From Streptomyces sp. SM10 (GTDB lineage: Bacteria > Actinomycetota > Actinomycetes > Streptomycetales > Streptomycetaceae), in the NCBI RefSeq assembly GCF_002910915.1, contig NZ_NEUF01000038.1, forward strand, positions 1 to 64,000: a stretch of 64,000 bases of DNA. The letters are read 5' to 3'. The notes under the pieces were generated by a model, which saw nothing but the letters and a program-made list of their open reading frames with translations, had not been told where the DNA came from and ran no database searches. Numbering within the stretch: the stretch's first letter is position 1; each line of letters begins with the position of its first letter. Below are positions 35,523 through 44,439 of the stretch, one piece after another. The translations under genes and the position numbers were made by a program.

Positions 35523-35560
35523 CCTATGGTGCTTGCCGCTGCGGGCGCAAACTATTTTTT
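35523..35560 (-). promoter_or_regulatory. wblC promoter with WhiB7-type AT-rich element
   Basis: On the minus strand AAAAAATAG lies directly before TTTGCG (-35), then a 17-base spacer and CATAGG (-10). An AT-rich block just upstream of -35 is the WhiB7/WblC binding feature, so the gene is probably autoactivated. Between the helicase stop (35574) and the leader ORF. Confidence 0.7.
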
Positions 35561-35573
35561 CGACGAGTTTTTC

Positions 35574-37796
35574 TCACACGTCCCCGCCGTCTCCCTCCGG
35601 CTCCTGACCCACCGTCCGACCTGCGCAGATGGCCAGGACATCGGCCCCGAACCTGGTCAGCTTCCGGTTGCCGACACCCGCGATGACGACGAGCTCGCCC
35701 TCGCTGTCGGGCGACCTCTCGGCGATCGCCATCAGCGTCTTGTCCGTGAAGACGCACCAGGCGGGCTGGCTGATCTCCTTCGCCCGGTCCGCGCGCCACT
35801 CGTGCAGCCGCTCGTACAGGCCCTCGTCCATGTCCGAGGGGCAGTCCTCGCATCGCATCAGTTTCATCTCGCCGGCCTCGGTGAGTGTCCTGCCGCAGAC
35901 CCGGCACCGCACCGGGCCCCGCCGCCCGGGCCTGGCAGGTTTCTCCGTGCCGGCGCCGCCCGTGCCCGCACGGGAGCCCCGGTCGATCCCGCCGCCCCCT
36001 CCCGCACCGCCCCGTGCTCCGAGTGCGGCCGAGCCGGGCCGCAGCCCGTTGAGGAAGCGGGTGGCCCTGCGGTTCCCGCGGCCGCCGGGCGAGCGGGACA
36101 GGGCCCAGGAGAGCGAGAGGTGGAAGCGGGCCCGGGTGACTCCGACGTACAGCAGGCGGCGCTCCTCCTCGACCTGCTCGTCCGTCTTGGCGTAGGCGAT
36201 CGGCATCATGCCCTCGGTGAGCCCGACGAGGAACGCCGCGTCCCACTCCAGGCCCTTCGCCGAGTGCAGCGACGCCAGAGTGACGCCCTGGACCGTGGGT
36301 GCGTGCTGGGCCGCGGCCCGCTCGTCGAGCTCTGCCACGAGGTCGGAGAGCGTCGCTCCCGGCCTGGCCTGTTCGAAGTCCTCCGCCAGACGCACCAGCG
36401 CGGCGAGGGACTCCCAGCGGTCCCGCACCGCCCCCGAGCCGGTGGGCGGCTTGGAGGTCCATCCCTTGGTGGAGAGAACCGCCCGCACCTCGGAGGGCAG
36501 GTCGTCGGCCCCGTCGAGAAGGGAGTCGTTGCCCCCCGCGCGAGCGGCGCCGCGCAGGGCGACACCCGCCTCCCGCACCTCGGGGCGGTCGAAGAAGCGC
36601 TCGGCGCCGCGCAGCTGGTAGGGCACGCCCGCGTCGGCGAGTGCCTGCTCGTAGACCTCTGACTGGGAGTTGACCCGGTACAGCACGGCGATCTCACCGG
36701 CGGGGACTCCGGTGGCGATCAGATCGCGGATCCGGCGCGCGGTGCCTTCGGCCTCCGCGGGCTCGTCCGCGTACTCCGTGTAGACGGGTTCGGGGCCCTT
36801 GTCCCGCTGCGAGACCAGCTCCAGCCGGTGCTCGGCCGCCTTGCCGCGCGCCTGGCTCAGCAGCCCGTTGGCCAGGTGGACGACCTGGGGTGTCGAGCGG
36901 TAGTCCCGCACCAGCTTGACCACCGTCGCGTCCGGATGACGGGTGCGGAAGTTCAGCAGGTGGTCGGGGGTGGCGCCGGTGAAGGAGTAGATCGTCTGCC
37001 CCGCGTCGCCGACGACGCAGAGATCGTCCCGCTCCCCCAGCCAGAGGTCCAGGAGCCGCTGCTGGAGCGGGCTGACGTCCTGGTACTCGTCGACGACGAA
37101 GTGCTGGTACTGACGGCGCACGTGATCGGCGATGTCGTGCCGGTCCTGGAGGATGCCGACGGTCAGCAGCAGCACGTCCTCGAAGTCGATCACCGACCGG
37201 TCGCGCTTCAGCTGCTCGTACATCGCGTAGATCTGGGAGAGCTCGGCCGGATCACGCGGGGCGTCCCGCTGGGTCTTCGCGACCGCGGCCGGGTAGTCGG
37301 CGGGCACGGTCTGGGTGACCTTGGCCCACTCGATCTCACTGGTGGCGTCCCGGAGCTCGTTGCGGTCGAGCCGGATCCCGCAGCGTGCCGCGGCCTCGGC
37401 GACCAGCTGGACCTTGCGCTCCACCAGACGCGGGAGCGTCCCACCGACTGCTTTCGGCCAGAAGTACTGGAGCTGGCGCAGGGCCGCGGAGTGGAACGTC
37501 CGGGCCTGGACACCGGTCGCGCCGAGCTGGCGGAGCCTCCCGCGCATCTCCCCGGCCGCCCGGTTGGTGAAGGTGACGGCGAGCACGGTCGTCGGCTGGA
37601 GGATGCCGGCCCGCACCCCGTAGGCGATGCGGTGCGTGATCGCCCGCGTCTTGCCCGTACCGGCTCCGGCCAGCACGCACACGGGTCCGCCGAGGGCCGT
37701 CGCGACCTCGCGCTGCTCCGGGTCGAGCCCGTCGAGCACGGCGTCCGCGGAGTCGGGGACCTGGGGGAAGAGGGTGGAACGCGTTGCTGCTGTCAC
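35574..37796 (-). CDS. uvrD2: UvrD2-type SF1 DNA helicase with HRDC domain
   Basis: A 740-residue ATP-dependent 3'-5' helicase. Walker A is AGAGTGKTRAITHRIA near residue 45, DEAD-type box VVDEYQDVSP near 235, followed by GDAGQTIYSF and YRSTP. Late SF1 motifs are LHSAKGLEWD and YVGVTRARF. A glycine-rich linker separates the motor from a four-cysteine zinc module (CRVCGRTL...CEDC) and a C-terminal HRDC domain, the hallmark arrangement of mycobacterial UvrD2. Starts at GTG 37796. Divergent from the mycoredoxin gene, as in M. tuberculosis (Rv3198c/Rv3198A). Confidence 0.93.
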   Translation of the reverse strand: MTAATRSTLFPQVPDSADAVLDGLDPEQREVATALGGPVCVLAGAGTGKTRAITHRIAYGVRAGILQPTTVLAVTFTNRAAGEMRGRLRQLGATGVQARTFHSAALRQLQYFWPKAVGGTLPRLVERKVQLVAEAAARCGIRLDRNELRDATSEIEWAKVTQTVPADYPAAVAKTQRDAPRDPAELSQIYAMYEQLKRDRSVIDFEDVLLLTVGILQDRHDIADHVRRQYQHFVVDEYQDVSPLQQRLLDLWLGERDDLCVVGDAGQTIYSFTGATPDHLLNFRTRHPDATVVKLVRDYRSTPQVVHLANGLLSQARGKAAEHRLELVSQRDKGPEPVYTEYADEPAEAEGTARRIRDLIATGVPAGEIAVLYRVNSQSEVYEQALADAGVPYQLRGAERFFDRPEVREAGVALRGAARAGGNDSLLDGADDLPSEVRAVLSTKGWTSKPPTGSGAVRDRWESLAALVRLAEDFEQARPGATLSDLVAELDERAAAQHAPTVQGVTLASLHSAKGLEWDAAFLVGLTEGMMPIAYAKTDEQVEEERRLLYVGVTRARFHLSLSWALSRSPGGRGNRRATRFLNGLRPGSAALGARGGAGGGGGIDRGSRAGTGGAGTEKPARPGRRGPVRCRVCGRTLTEAGEMKLMRCEDCPSDMDEGLYERLHEWRADRAKEISQPAWCVFTDKTLMAIAERSPDSEGELVVIAGVGNRKLTRFGADVLAICAGRTVGQEPEGDGGDV

Positions 37797-37901
37797 CCTG
37801 CCATGCTGCCAGGTCGCAAGCGGGCGCCGGAGCGGTTGTCCACAGGGGCCCGCGATTGTCGTACCGGCAGGGCCGGGCGTCGCTCATGGAGGGGCGGGGC
37901 C

Positions 37902-37928
37902 GGGAATGGTGGCCGGGTCACGGACGTT
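37902..37928 (+). promoter_or_regulatory. Sigma-R-dependent promoter of mrx
   Basis: GGGAAT (37902-37907), an 18-base spacer, then GTT (37926-37928), identical in layout to the sigR promoter at 2761-2787. Transcription would begin about 105 bases upstream of the mycoredoxin ATG. Confidence 0.85.
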
Positions 37929-38040
37929 CCCTCACTGCGGGAGCCCGCGCGGACGTACGCGTCGCGCGTCTCCGGCGAGGCTTTTCCCGGGGGGACGGAC
38001 GGAACCCAGTGGGACACACGAGACGAGGAGCACCGACGAC

Positions 38041-38298
38041 ATGCCGGGCACTGTGACGATGTACAGCACCACGTGGTGCGGCTACTGCCGCCGGCTCAAG
38101 GGCCAGATGGATCGCGAGGGCATCGCGTACACCGAGGTCAACATCGAGCACGACCCGGATTCGGCGGCCTTCGTGGAGAAGGCGAACGGCGGGAACCAGA
38201 CGGTCCCGACGGTTCTGGTAATTCCCGCCGAGGGGGGCTCTGAGGTCGTCATGACGAACCCGAGTCTTGCCCAGGTCAAGGAGGCGCTCGGCGCTTGA
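38041..38298 (+). CDS. mrx1: Mycoredoxin (glutaredoxin-like, Mrx1)
   Basis: An 85-residue thioredoxin-fold oxidoreductase that removes mycothiol from proteins. The active site is WCGYC (C13, C16) in MYSTTWCGYCRRLKG, and the cis-proline loop is in QTVPTVLVIP. ATG 38041 follows GAGGAGC. The sigma-R promoter about 110 bases upstream puts it in the thiol-stress regulon. The last 15 codons are echoed in degenerate form just downstream (38325-38372). Divergent from uvrD2. Confidence 0.95.
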   Translation: MPGTVTMYSTTWCGYCRRLKGQMDREGIAYTEVNIEHDPDSAAFVEKANGGNQTVPTVLVIPAEGGSEVVMTNPSLAQVKEALGA

Positions 38299-38324
38299 CT
38301 CTCGCGAGACGCAACCCCCGGCCG

Positions 38325-38372
38325 CTGACGAACGCGTCGCTGGCCCAGGTCGAGCAGAAGATCGGCGCCTGA
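38325..38372 (+). pseudogene. Degenerate duplicate of the mycoredoxin 3' end
   Basis: Bases 38325-38372 would encode LTNASLAQVEQKIGA and a stop, against MTNPSLAQVKEALGA and a stop at the end of mrx. The pieces are alike in length and reach the same stop. No start codon or 5' portion is seen, so this is a remnant, not a gene. Confidence 0.75.
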
Positions 38373-38374
38373 TC

Positions 38375-38432
38375 CGCGCCGTCACTGACGAAGGCCCCCG
38401 CCTCGGCGGGGGCCTTCGTCAGTGACGGCGCG
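38375..38432. terminator. Bidirectional terminator between mrx and nudC
   Basis: A perfect 28-base stem: CGCGCCGTCACTGACGAAGG and the next eight bases on the left (38375-38402), complement at 38405-38432, with a TC loop. One of the longest perfect hairpins in the window, between convergent genes. Confidence 0.88.
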
Positions 38433-38438
38433 GGTGTC

Positions 38439-39386
38439 TCAGGCCGCGTTGCCCGGCCTGGGGAGCGGCTTGCCGTACCAGAGCTCGATCAGGCGCGCGG
38501 CGATCGAGACGCCGAAGGGCGGCAGTACCTCGCCCGAGTCGAAGGCGGCCGTCAGGTCCTCGCGGGAGAACCAGCGGGCCTCCTCGATCTCCTCGCCGTC
38601 GACGGTGATCTCCGAGGAGACGGCCCGCGCCATGAATCCGAGCATCAGGCTGGAGGGGAACGGCCAGGGCTGGCTGGCGACGTACTCGACCTCGCCGACG
38701 GTGACCCCCGCCTCCTCGAACACCTCGCGGACCACGGACTGCTCGATCGACTCCCCCGGCTCGACGAAGCCGGCGAGGGTCGAGAAGCGGCCCTCGGGCC
38801 AGTGCACCTGGCGTCCCAGCAGGGCGCGGTCCTGGTCGTCCGTGACCAGCATGATCACCGCGGGGTCGGTCCGCGGGTAGTGCTCCGCCCCGCAGGCCTG
38901 GCAACGGCGGATGTGACCGGCGGCGGCGATGACGGTGCGCTCGCCGCAGCGTGAGCAGAAGCGGTGCAGCCGCTGCCAGTTCTCCAGTGCCACCGCGTGC
39001 ACCATCAGTCCGGCGTCACGCGGGCCCAGGAGCAGCCCCGCCTCGCGCAGTCCGGCGGGGCGTGCGGACTGGTCCATGCGGCCCGGCAGCGAGTCCTTCT
39101 GGAGCGCGAAGTACCGCACGCCCTGTTCGTCGGTGCCCAGGAAGTAACGGTGGGTCTCGGTGACCGGCGCCTCGAAGGCGGGGGTCATGACGAGCTCGGT
39201 GCCGCCGTCGGGGGTGTCGTCGACGAGCGCCTGGCCCCCGGACACCACGAACACTCTGGTCGTCGGGTGGCTCCAGGCAGCGGCGAGCCACGCCTCGTCG
39301 AGCCGGTGGTGCGCGGCGCGGTCGATACCGCTGGGCGCGGTGAAACCGATGGGACGGTTCGTGGTGGCGTTGTCGAAGGTGCTCAC
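38439..39386 (-). CDS. nudC: NAD(+) diphosphatase NudC (NUDIX)
   Basis: A 315-residue NUDIX hydrolase that cleaves NADH/NAD and can remove NAD caps from RNA. The zinc ribbon has FCSRCGERT and CQACGAEHYPR. The NUDIX box is GFVEPGESIEQSVVREVFEE with AG following. SQPWPFPSSLM is the NudC-specific SQPWPFPxS motif. The N-terminal domain is of normal length. It lies 45 bases after the M20 peptidase and so probably shares a transcript with adnA-adnB. Confidence 0.95.
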   Translation of the reverse strand: MSTFDNATTNRPIGFTAPSGIDRAAHHRLDEAWLAAAWSHPTTRVFVVSGGQALVDDTPDGGTELVMTPAFEAPVTETHRYFLGTDEQGVRYFALQKDSLPGRMDQSARPAGLREAGLLLGPRDAGLMVHAVALENWQRLHRFCSRCGERTVIAAAGHIRRCQACGAEHYPRTDPAVIMLVTDDQDRALLGRQVHWPEGRFSTLAGFVEPGESIEQSVVREVFEEAGVTVGEVEYVASQPWPFPSSLMLGFMARAVSSEITVDGEEIEEARWFSREDLTAAFDSGEVLPPFGVSIAARLIELWYGKPLPRPGNAA

Positions 39387-39431
39387 AGGTGCTTCCTACT
39401 CCCCCGGGGGTGGATCGGGCGTTCAGAGGAT

Positions 39432-40832
39432 TCAGCGGAGGGCGTCGGCCAGCTCGCCCCACAGATGGGCGGTGGTCTCCACGCCCTTGAGGAGGAGGTC
39501 GAGCTCGACCTTCTCGTCGGGGCCGTGCCAGCCGTCGGACGGTACGGAGATGCCCAGGAAGAGGACGGGTGCGCCGAGCACGTCCTGCAGGTCGGCGGCG
39601 GGCCCCGAGCCCCCCTCGCGGGTGAAGAGGACCTTCGTCCCGAAGGCCGTTCCCATGGCGCGGGCCAGCGCCTGGAGGGCGGGGTGGCCGAGAGGTGTCA
39701 GACAGGGGCGGGTCGCGGGGGCGAAGGTGATGCGGTGGCGGACACCGGCGGGTACCTGGGCCTCGGCCCAGGTGCGGACCGCCTCCTGGATACGCTCCGG
39801 ATCCTGGCCGGCGACCAGCCGGAAGCTCAGCTTCACCAGGGCGGACGAGGGGATGACGGTCTTGCTGCCCGCCCCTTGGTAGCCGCCGCCGATGCCGTTG
39901 ACCTCGGCGGTGGGGCGGGCCCAGATCCGCTCCAGGGTGGAGTAGCCGGCCTCGCCCGCGGTGGCCCGCGAGGAAGCCGTGCGCAGCCAGGCGGCCTCGT
40001 CGAAGGGCAGCTCGGCGAAGAGGTCGCGTTCGGCCTCGGTGAGCTCGGCGACCCCGTCGTAGAAACCGGGGACCGCGACCCTGCCCTCCGTGTCGTGGAG
40101 CGCCGCGACGAGACGGGCGAGTGCGGTCGCGGGGTTGGGGACGGCGCCGCCGAAGGACCCGGAGTGGATGTCCTGGCCGGGCCCGGACAGCTCGATCTCG
40201 CACTCCGCGAGACCGCGCATGCCCGTGCAGACGGTGGGGGTGTTCTCGTCCCACATGCCCGTGTCGGAGACGATCACGACATCGGCCTCGAGACGAGCGG
40301 CCCGCTCCTCGGCCAGGGCGCGGAAGTGCGGCGAGCCGGACTCCTCCTCGCCCTCGACGAGGAGCTTGAGGTGCACGGCGGGGGTCGAGCGGCCGGTCGC
40401 GGCGAGGTGGGCGCGGACACCGAGTGTGTGGAAGAACACCTGGCCCTTGTCGTCGGCCGCGCCGCGTCCGTACATCCTGCCGTCACGGATCACCGGGTCG
40501 AACGGGTCGGTGCTCCAGCCGTCCTCGCGGGCCGCGGGCTGCACGTCGTGGTGGCCGTAGACGAGGACGACGGGTGCGTCGGGATCCTCCGAGGGCCACT
40601 CGCCGAAGACCGCGGGGGCTCCGGGGGTCTCCCAGATCTCGGTGACCGGGAACCCGGTCTCCGCGAGCTTCCCGGCGAGCCACTCCGCACTGCGCCGTAC
40701 GTCCCCCTGGCGCTCCGGCTGAGCGGACACCGAGGGGATGCGCAGCCACTCGGCGAGGTCGTCGAGGAAGGCCCCACTGTGCTGCTCGGTGTACGTACGG
40801 ACGGCGCTGTCCGGGGTGTCACTCATGCTCAT
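39432..40832 (-). CDS. M20 family dipeptidase
   Basis: A 466-residue zinc dipeptidase of the ArgE/DapE/CNDP group. Metal-binding motifs are VLVYGHHDVQPA near residue 90, GRGAADDKGQVF near 125, and LKLLVEGEEESGSPHF near 160. A dimerisation (lid) domain occupies the middle. No signal peptide, so cytoplasmic. Its start is four bases after the adnB stop, so the two are almost certainly co-transcribed. The peptide substrate is not known. Confidence 0.9.
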   Translation of the reverse strand: MSMSDTPDSAVRTYTEQHSGAFLDDLAEWLRIPSVSAQPERQGDVRRSAEWLAGKLAETGFPVTEIWETPGAPAVFGEWPSEDPDAPVVLVYGHHDVQPAAREDGWSTDPFDPVIRDGRMYGRGAADDKGQVFFHTLGVRAHLAATGRSTPAVHLKLLVEGEEESGSPHFRALAEERAARLEADVVIVSDTGMWDENTPTVCTGMRGLAECEIELSGPGQDIHSGSFGGAVPNPATALARLVAALHDTEGRVAVPGFYDGVAELTEAERDLFAELPFDEAAWLRTASSRATAGEAGYSTLERIWARPTAEVNGIGGGYQGAGSKTVIPSSALVKLSFRLVAGQDPERIQEAVRTWAEAQVPAGVRHRITFAPATRPCLTPLGHPALQALARAMGTAFGTKVLFTREGGSGPAADLQDVLGAPVLFLGISVPSDGWHGPDEKVELDLLLKGVETTAHLWGELADALR

Positions 40833-40836
40833 GAGC

Positions 40837-43800
40837 CTATCGGCCCTGCGGAGGTGGCTCGTCCAGCAGGAGCCTCTCCAGTTCCTCCCGGCCCGGCAGC
40901 CCCTCGGGTCGGGAGGTCTCCCCCGTGCGGACGTAGAGGAAGGTCGCGGTGACGGCTTCCGGAGGCAGCCCGTGCAGTTCGGCCCAGGCCAGCCGGTAGA
41001 CGGCGAGCTGGAGCGGGTCGGCCGTGCGGTGCCGGGTGGTCTTCCAGTCGACGATCTCGTAGGTGTCCCCCGTGCGGTAGACGGCGTCGATCCGGCCGCG
41101 GATCACCCGGCCTCCGAGCGTGATCTGGAACGGTGTCTCGACGCGGTACGGAGTGCGCCGGGCGTACGCGGTGCGCTCGAAGGCCTCCTTGAGCTCGGCG
41201 AGGTCGCGTTCGTCGGCGATCTCCGCGTCGCTCCCGTCGCCTCCGGGGAGTTCGTCGGGCCCCAGCATGGGCAGCGGCAGTTCCTCGAACCGGGACTCGA
41301 CCCAGGCGTGGAAGCGGGTGCCCCGGCGGGCGGCGGGCTGCGGAGGGCGGGGCATGGGGCGGGCGAGCTCCCGCGCGAAGCCGTCGGGGTCGTCGGCGAG
41401 GTGCAGGAGCTGGGTGGCGGAGAGCGTGGCGGGGACGACGACGTCGTGCACGGATGCACGGGCACGCCGCAGCTCACCGGCGAGCGCGTCGAGGTCGCGG
41501 TCCCAGGAGGCGAGGGTGCGGGACTCCTCCGGGGTGAGGCCAGCGTCCGCCGGCGTACGGGCGGCCGGAACGTGTGGTGCGGGGGCGGCCCTCCGGTGCG
41601 GGGGCGGGCCCGCGTCGTCCGGATCCGCGGCCGGGCCACCGTCAGGGAACGGGCCGGCGCCCGGGTCACCGCCCGGGAACGGGTCACCGCCCGGGAACGG
41701 GTCGTCGTACGGGAACGGGTCGTCGTACGGGGCGTCGGCCTCGTCGTGGAGCGGCGCCTCCTCGTACGGGGGCTCCTCCTCGTGCGGAGGACCGTCCTGG
41801 GGCCCGTCCCCGTAGGGCTCATCGTCCCGGGGCTCCTCGTACACGTCCGGGACGGGCGTGGCGGCCAGGGCATCCAGGTGGGCGAGCACCGTGTCGCGGG
41901 CGGCGCGGCGGCGGACCAGGGCGGCGTCGTCGAGCGGGAGCGGCCATGCCTGCTCGGCGCCACGGTCCTGGAGCGCCGGGTTCTCCTCACCCTCCTCCGG
42001 CTCCTCCTGCCAGACCTCGATCTCGCCGTGTCCCGCCGCACAGTGCTCGTACAGCGCGTCCAGGAACGCCGACGGGCCGCGCGGCTTCTTCTGGGACGGC
42101 CCCCACCAGTGGCCGGAGCCGAGCAGGAGGCTGCGGGGACGGGTGAAGGTGACGTAGCCGAGGCGGAGCTCCTCGGTGTGCTGGTGCCCCTTCATCTCCT
42201 CCTTGAACGCCTTGAGGCCCTTGGCGTCGAAGGAGTGGAGGGCGGGGAGTGTGGGGGCGTCGCCGCGCAGGGCGTGCGGCAGGACGTGGGACTGCGCGGT
42301 CCACGCGTCCCGGGACTGTGTGCTGGGGAACTGGCCGGGGACGAGGCCGGGGACGGCCACGACGTCCCATTCCAGGCCCTTGGACTTGTGGGCGGTGAGG
42401 ACCTTCACCGTGTCCTCGCCGCCGGGCAGGGCGTTGTCCAGCCCCTTCTCGTACTGCGCGGCGGTCCGCAGGAAGCCGAGGAAGGCGAGCAGGGTCGCCT
42501 CCCCGTCGACCGCGGCGAAGCCGGCCGCGACGTCGAGGAAGTTGGCGAGGGTCTCGCGGCGGCGTGCGGCCAGGGCGTGCGGCGAGGCGGAGAGCTCCAC
42601 TTCGAGGCCGGTCGTTGCGAGGACGCGGTGCAGGACGTCCATGAGCGGGTCTGCCAGCGAGCGGCGGAGGTCGCGGAGCTCGGTGGCGAGGCGGGCGAAG
42701 CGGACCCGCGCCTCGGCGGAGAAGGGCAGCTGGTCGTCCTCGGACCCGCCCGACTCCAGGAAGGTGTCGAGGGCGTCGGCGAGCGAGATCACCTCGGCGG
42801 GGTCGATGCCCTCGACGGCTTCGGCCAGGCGCCGGTCCGGGTCGGCGCCGTCGTCGCCGGGGGCGGTGCGGTGGACGAGGAGGCGGGCGCGGCGCCCCAG
42901 CAGAGCGAGGTCCCGGGGGCCGATCCGCCAGCGCGGTCCGGTGAGCAGCCGGACCAGAGAGGCGTTGGCCCCTGGGTCCTGGAGGACCTCGCAGACGGCG
43001 ACGAGGTCGGCGACCTCGGGGAGGTGCAGCAGCCCGGAGAGCCCGACGACCTCGACCGGGACGTCCCGGGCGACGAGGGCGGCCTGGATGCGGGGGAAGT
43101 CTCCCGCGGTCCGGCACAGGACGGCGATCTCCCCGGGCGCCGTACCGGTCCGCACGAGGTGGGCGAGCGAGTCCCCGAGCCAGTCGATCTCCTCCGCGTG
43201 GGTGCGCAGGAGGGCGCAGCGGACCGTGCCGTCCCGCTCGGCCCCGGGTGCGGGGCGCAGCGCCTCGACGCCCTCGTGCATGGCGCGCAGGGGTGCGGCG
43301 AGGCCGTTGGCGAGATCGAGGAGACGGCCTCCGCTGCGGCGGTTCTCGCTGAGGGAGTAGCGGGTGGCGGGGGTGCCGTCGGCGTGCGGGAAGTGGTGCG
43401 GGAAGTCGTCGAGGTTGGCCACGGAGGCACCGCGCCATCCGTAGATCGCCTGGCAGGGGTCGCCGACGGCGGTGACGGCGTGTCCTGCCGTGCCGCTCCC
43501 GCCCCCGCCGCCGAAGAGCGCGGCAAGAAGCAGCCGCTGGGCCACGGAGGTGTCCTGGTACTCGTCGAGCAGGACGACCCGGTAGGTGTCGCGCAGGACG
43601 GCGCCGACCTCGGGCCGGGTGAGGGCCAGCTCGGCGGAGAGGGCGATCTGGTCGCCGAAGTCCAGCAGATCGCGGCTGCGCTTGGCCGACCGGTAGCGCC
43701 GGGTCAGTTCGAGCAGCTCACGGCGGGCCGCTGCCGTCTCCGGGATCCTGCGCAGCTCGGCGTTGGTGAGCCGGGCCGTCTCCAGGGCCTGGAGCAGGCC

Positions 43801-44439
43801 GGTGTCGTGCTCGGCGAGCTGCTCGGGGCGTACGAGGTGTTCGGCGAGCTCCGCGTCCAGGGCCAGCAGGTCGCTGACGAGGGTGGGGAAGGACCGGGTC
43901 AGGGCCGGGTAGGGGCCGGGTGCCTCGCGCAGCACCCGGGCCGCGAGCTGGTAGCGGGTGGCGTCGGCGAGGAGCCGGGTGGTGGGTTCGAGGCCGATCC
44001 GCAGGCCGTGGTCGGTGAGGAGCCGGCCGGCGAAGGCGTGGTAGGTGGAGATGCTGGGCTCGCCCGGGGGGTTGTCCGGGTCGATGACGTCGGGGTCGGT
44101 GACCCCGGCCGCGACGAGGGCCTTGCGGACCCGCTCGGCGAGCTCGCCGGCGGCCTTGTTCGTGAAGGTCAGGCCGAGGACCTGTTCGGGGGCGACCTGT
44201 CCGGTCCCCACGAGCCACACCACGCGGGCGGCCATCACCGTGGTCTTCCCCGAGCCCGCGCCGGCCACGATCACCTGTGGGGCGGGCGGCGCGGTGATGC
44301 ACGCCGTCTGCTCGGGGGTGAAGGGGATCCCGAGGAGCTCCTTGAGCTGCTCGGGGTCGGTGATGCGGGAGGTCACTCCAGAGAGGCTAACCGGACGCAC
44401 CGACACAGCGGACCCGTGCGGTTGCGGCCGGAAGGTCAT
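40837..44439 (-). CDS. adnB: AdnB-like UvrD helicase-RecB nuclease subunit
   Basis: A 1,200-residue fusion of an SF1A motor and a RecB-type nuclease. Walker A is VIVAGAGSGKTTVMAARV near the N-terminus; VVLLDEYQDTS is motif II. LTAHKSKGLEWD is motif V. A proline/aspartate-rich linker with repeated DPFP units joins the motor to the nuclease, which has GRVIRGRIDAVYRTG and EIVDWKTTRH. The ATG at 44439 overlaps the adnA stop (ATGA); a GTG at 44376 is an alternative. With adnA it matches the mycobacterial AdnAB end-resection machine, from gene order and architecture. The N-terminal assignment of motor roles is by analogy. Confidence 0.78.
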   Translation of the reverse strand: MTFRPQPHGSAVSVRPVSLSGVTSRITDPEQLKELLGIPFTPEQTACITAPPAPQVIVAGAGSGKTTVMAARVVWLVGTGQVAPEQVLGLTFTNKAAGELAERVRKALVAAGVTDPDVIDPDNPPGEPSISTYHAFAGRLLTDHGLRIGLEPTTRLLADATRYQLAARVLREAPGPYPALTRSFPTLVSDLLALDAELAEHLVRPEQLAEHDTGLLQALETARLTNAELRRIPETAAARRELLELTRRYRSAKRSRDLLDFGDQIALSAELALTRPEVGAVLRDTYRVVLLDEYQDTSVAQRLLLAALFGGGGGSGTAGHAVTAVGDPCQAIYGWRGASVANLDDFPHHFPHADGTPATRYSLSENRRSGGRLLDLANGLAAPLRAMHEGVEALRPAPGAERDGTVRCALLRTHAEEIDWLGDSLAHLVRTGTAPGEIAVLCRTAGDFPRIQAALVARDVPVEVVGLSGLLHLPEVADLVAVCEVLQDPGANASLVRLLTGPRWRIGPRDLALLGRRARLLVHRTAPGDDGADPDRRLAEAVEGIDPAEVISLADALDTFLESGGSEDDQLPFSAEARVRFARLATELRDLRRSLADPLMDVLHRVLATTGLEVELSASPHALAARRRETLANFLDVAAGFAAVDGEATLLAFLGFLRTAAQYEKGLDNALPGGEDTVKVLTAHKSKGLEWDVVAVPGLVPGQFPSTQSRDAWTAQSHVLPHALRGDAPTLPALHSFDAKGLKAFKEEMKGHQHTEELRLGYVTFTRPRSLLLGSGHWWGPSQKKPRGPSAFLDALYEHCAAGHGEIEVWQEEPEEGEENPALQDRGAEQAWPLPLDDAALVRRRAARDTVLAHLDALAATPVPDVYEEPRDDEPYGDGPQDGPPHEEEPPYEEAPLHDEADAPYDDPFPYDDPFPGGDPFPGGDPGAGPFPDGGPAADPDDAGPPPHRRAAPAPHVPAARTPADAGLTPEESRTLASWDRDLDALAGELRRARASVHDVVVPATLSATQLLHLADDPDGFARELARPMPRPPQPAARRGTRFHAWVESRFEELPLPMLGPDELPGGDGSDAEIADERDLAELKEAFERTAYARRTPYRVETPFQITLGGRVIRGRIDAVYRTGDTYEIVDWKTTRHRTADPLQLAVYRLAWAELHGLPPEAVTATFLYVRTGETSRPEGLPGREELERLLLDEPPPQGR

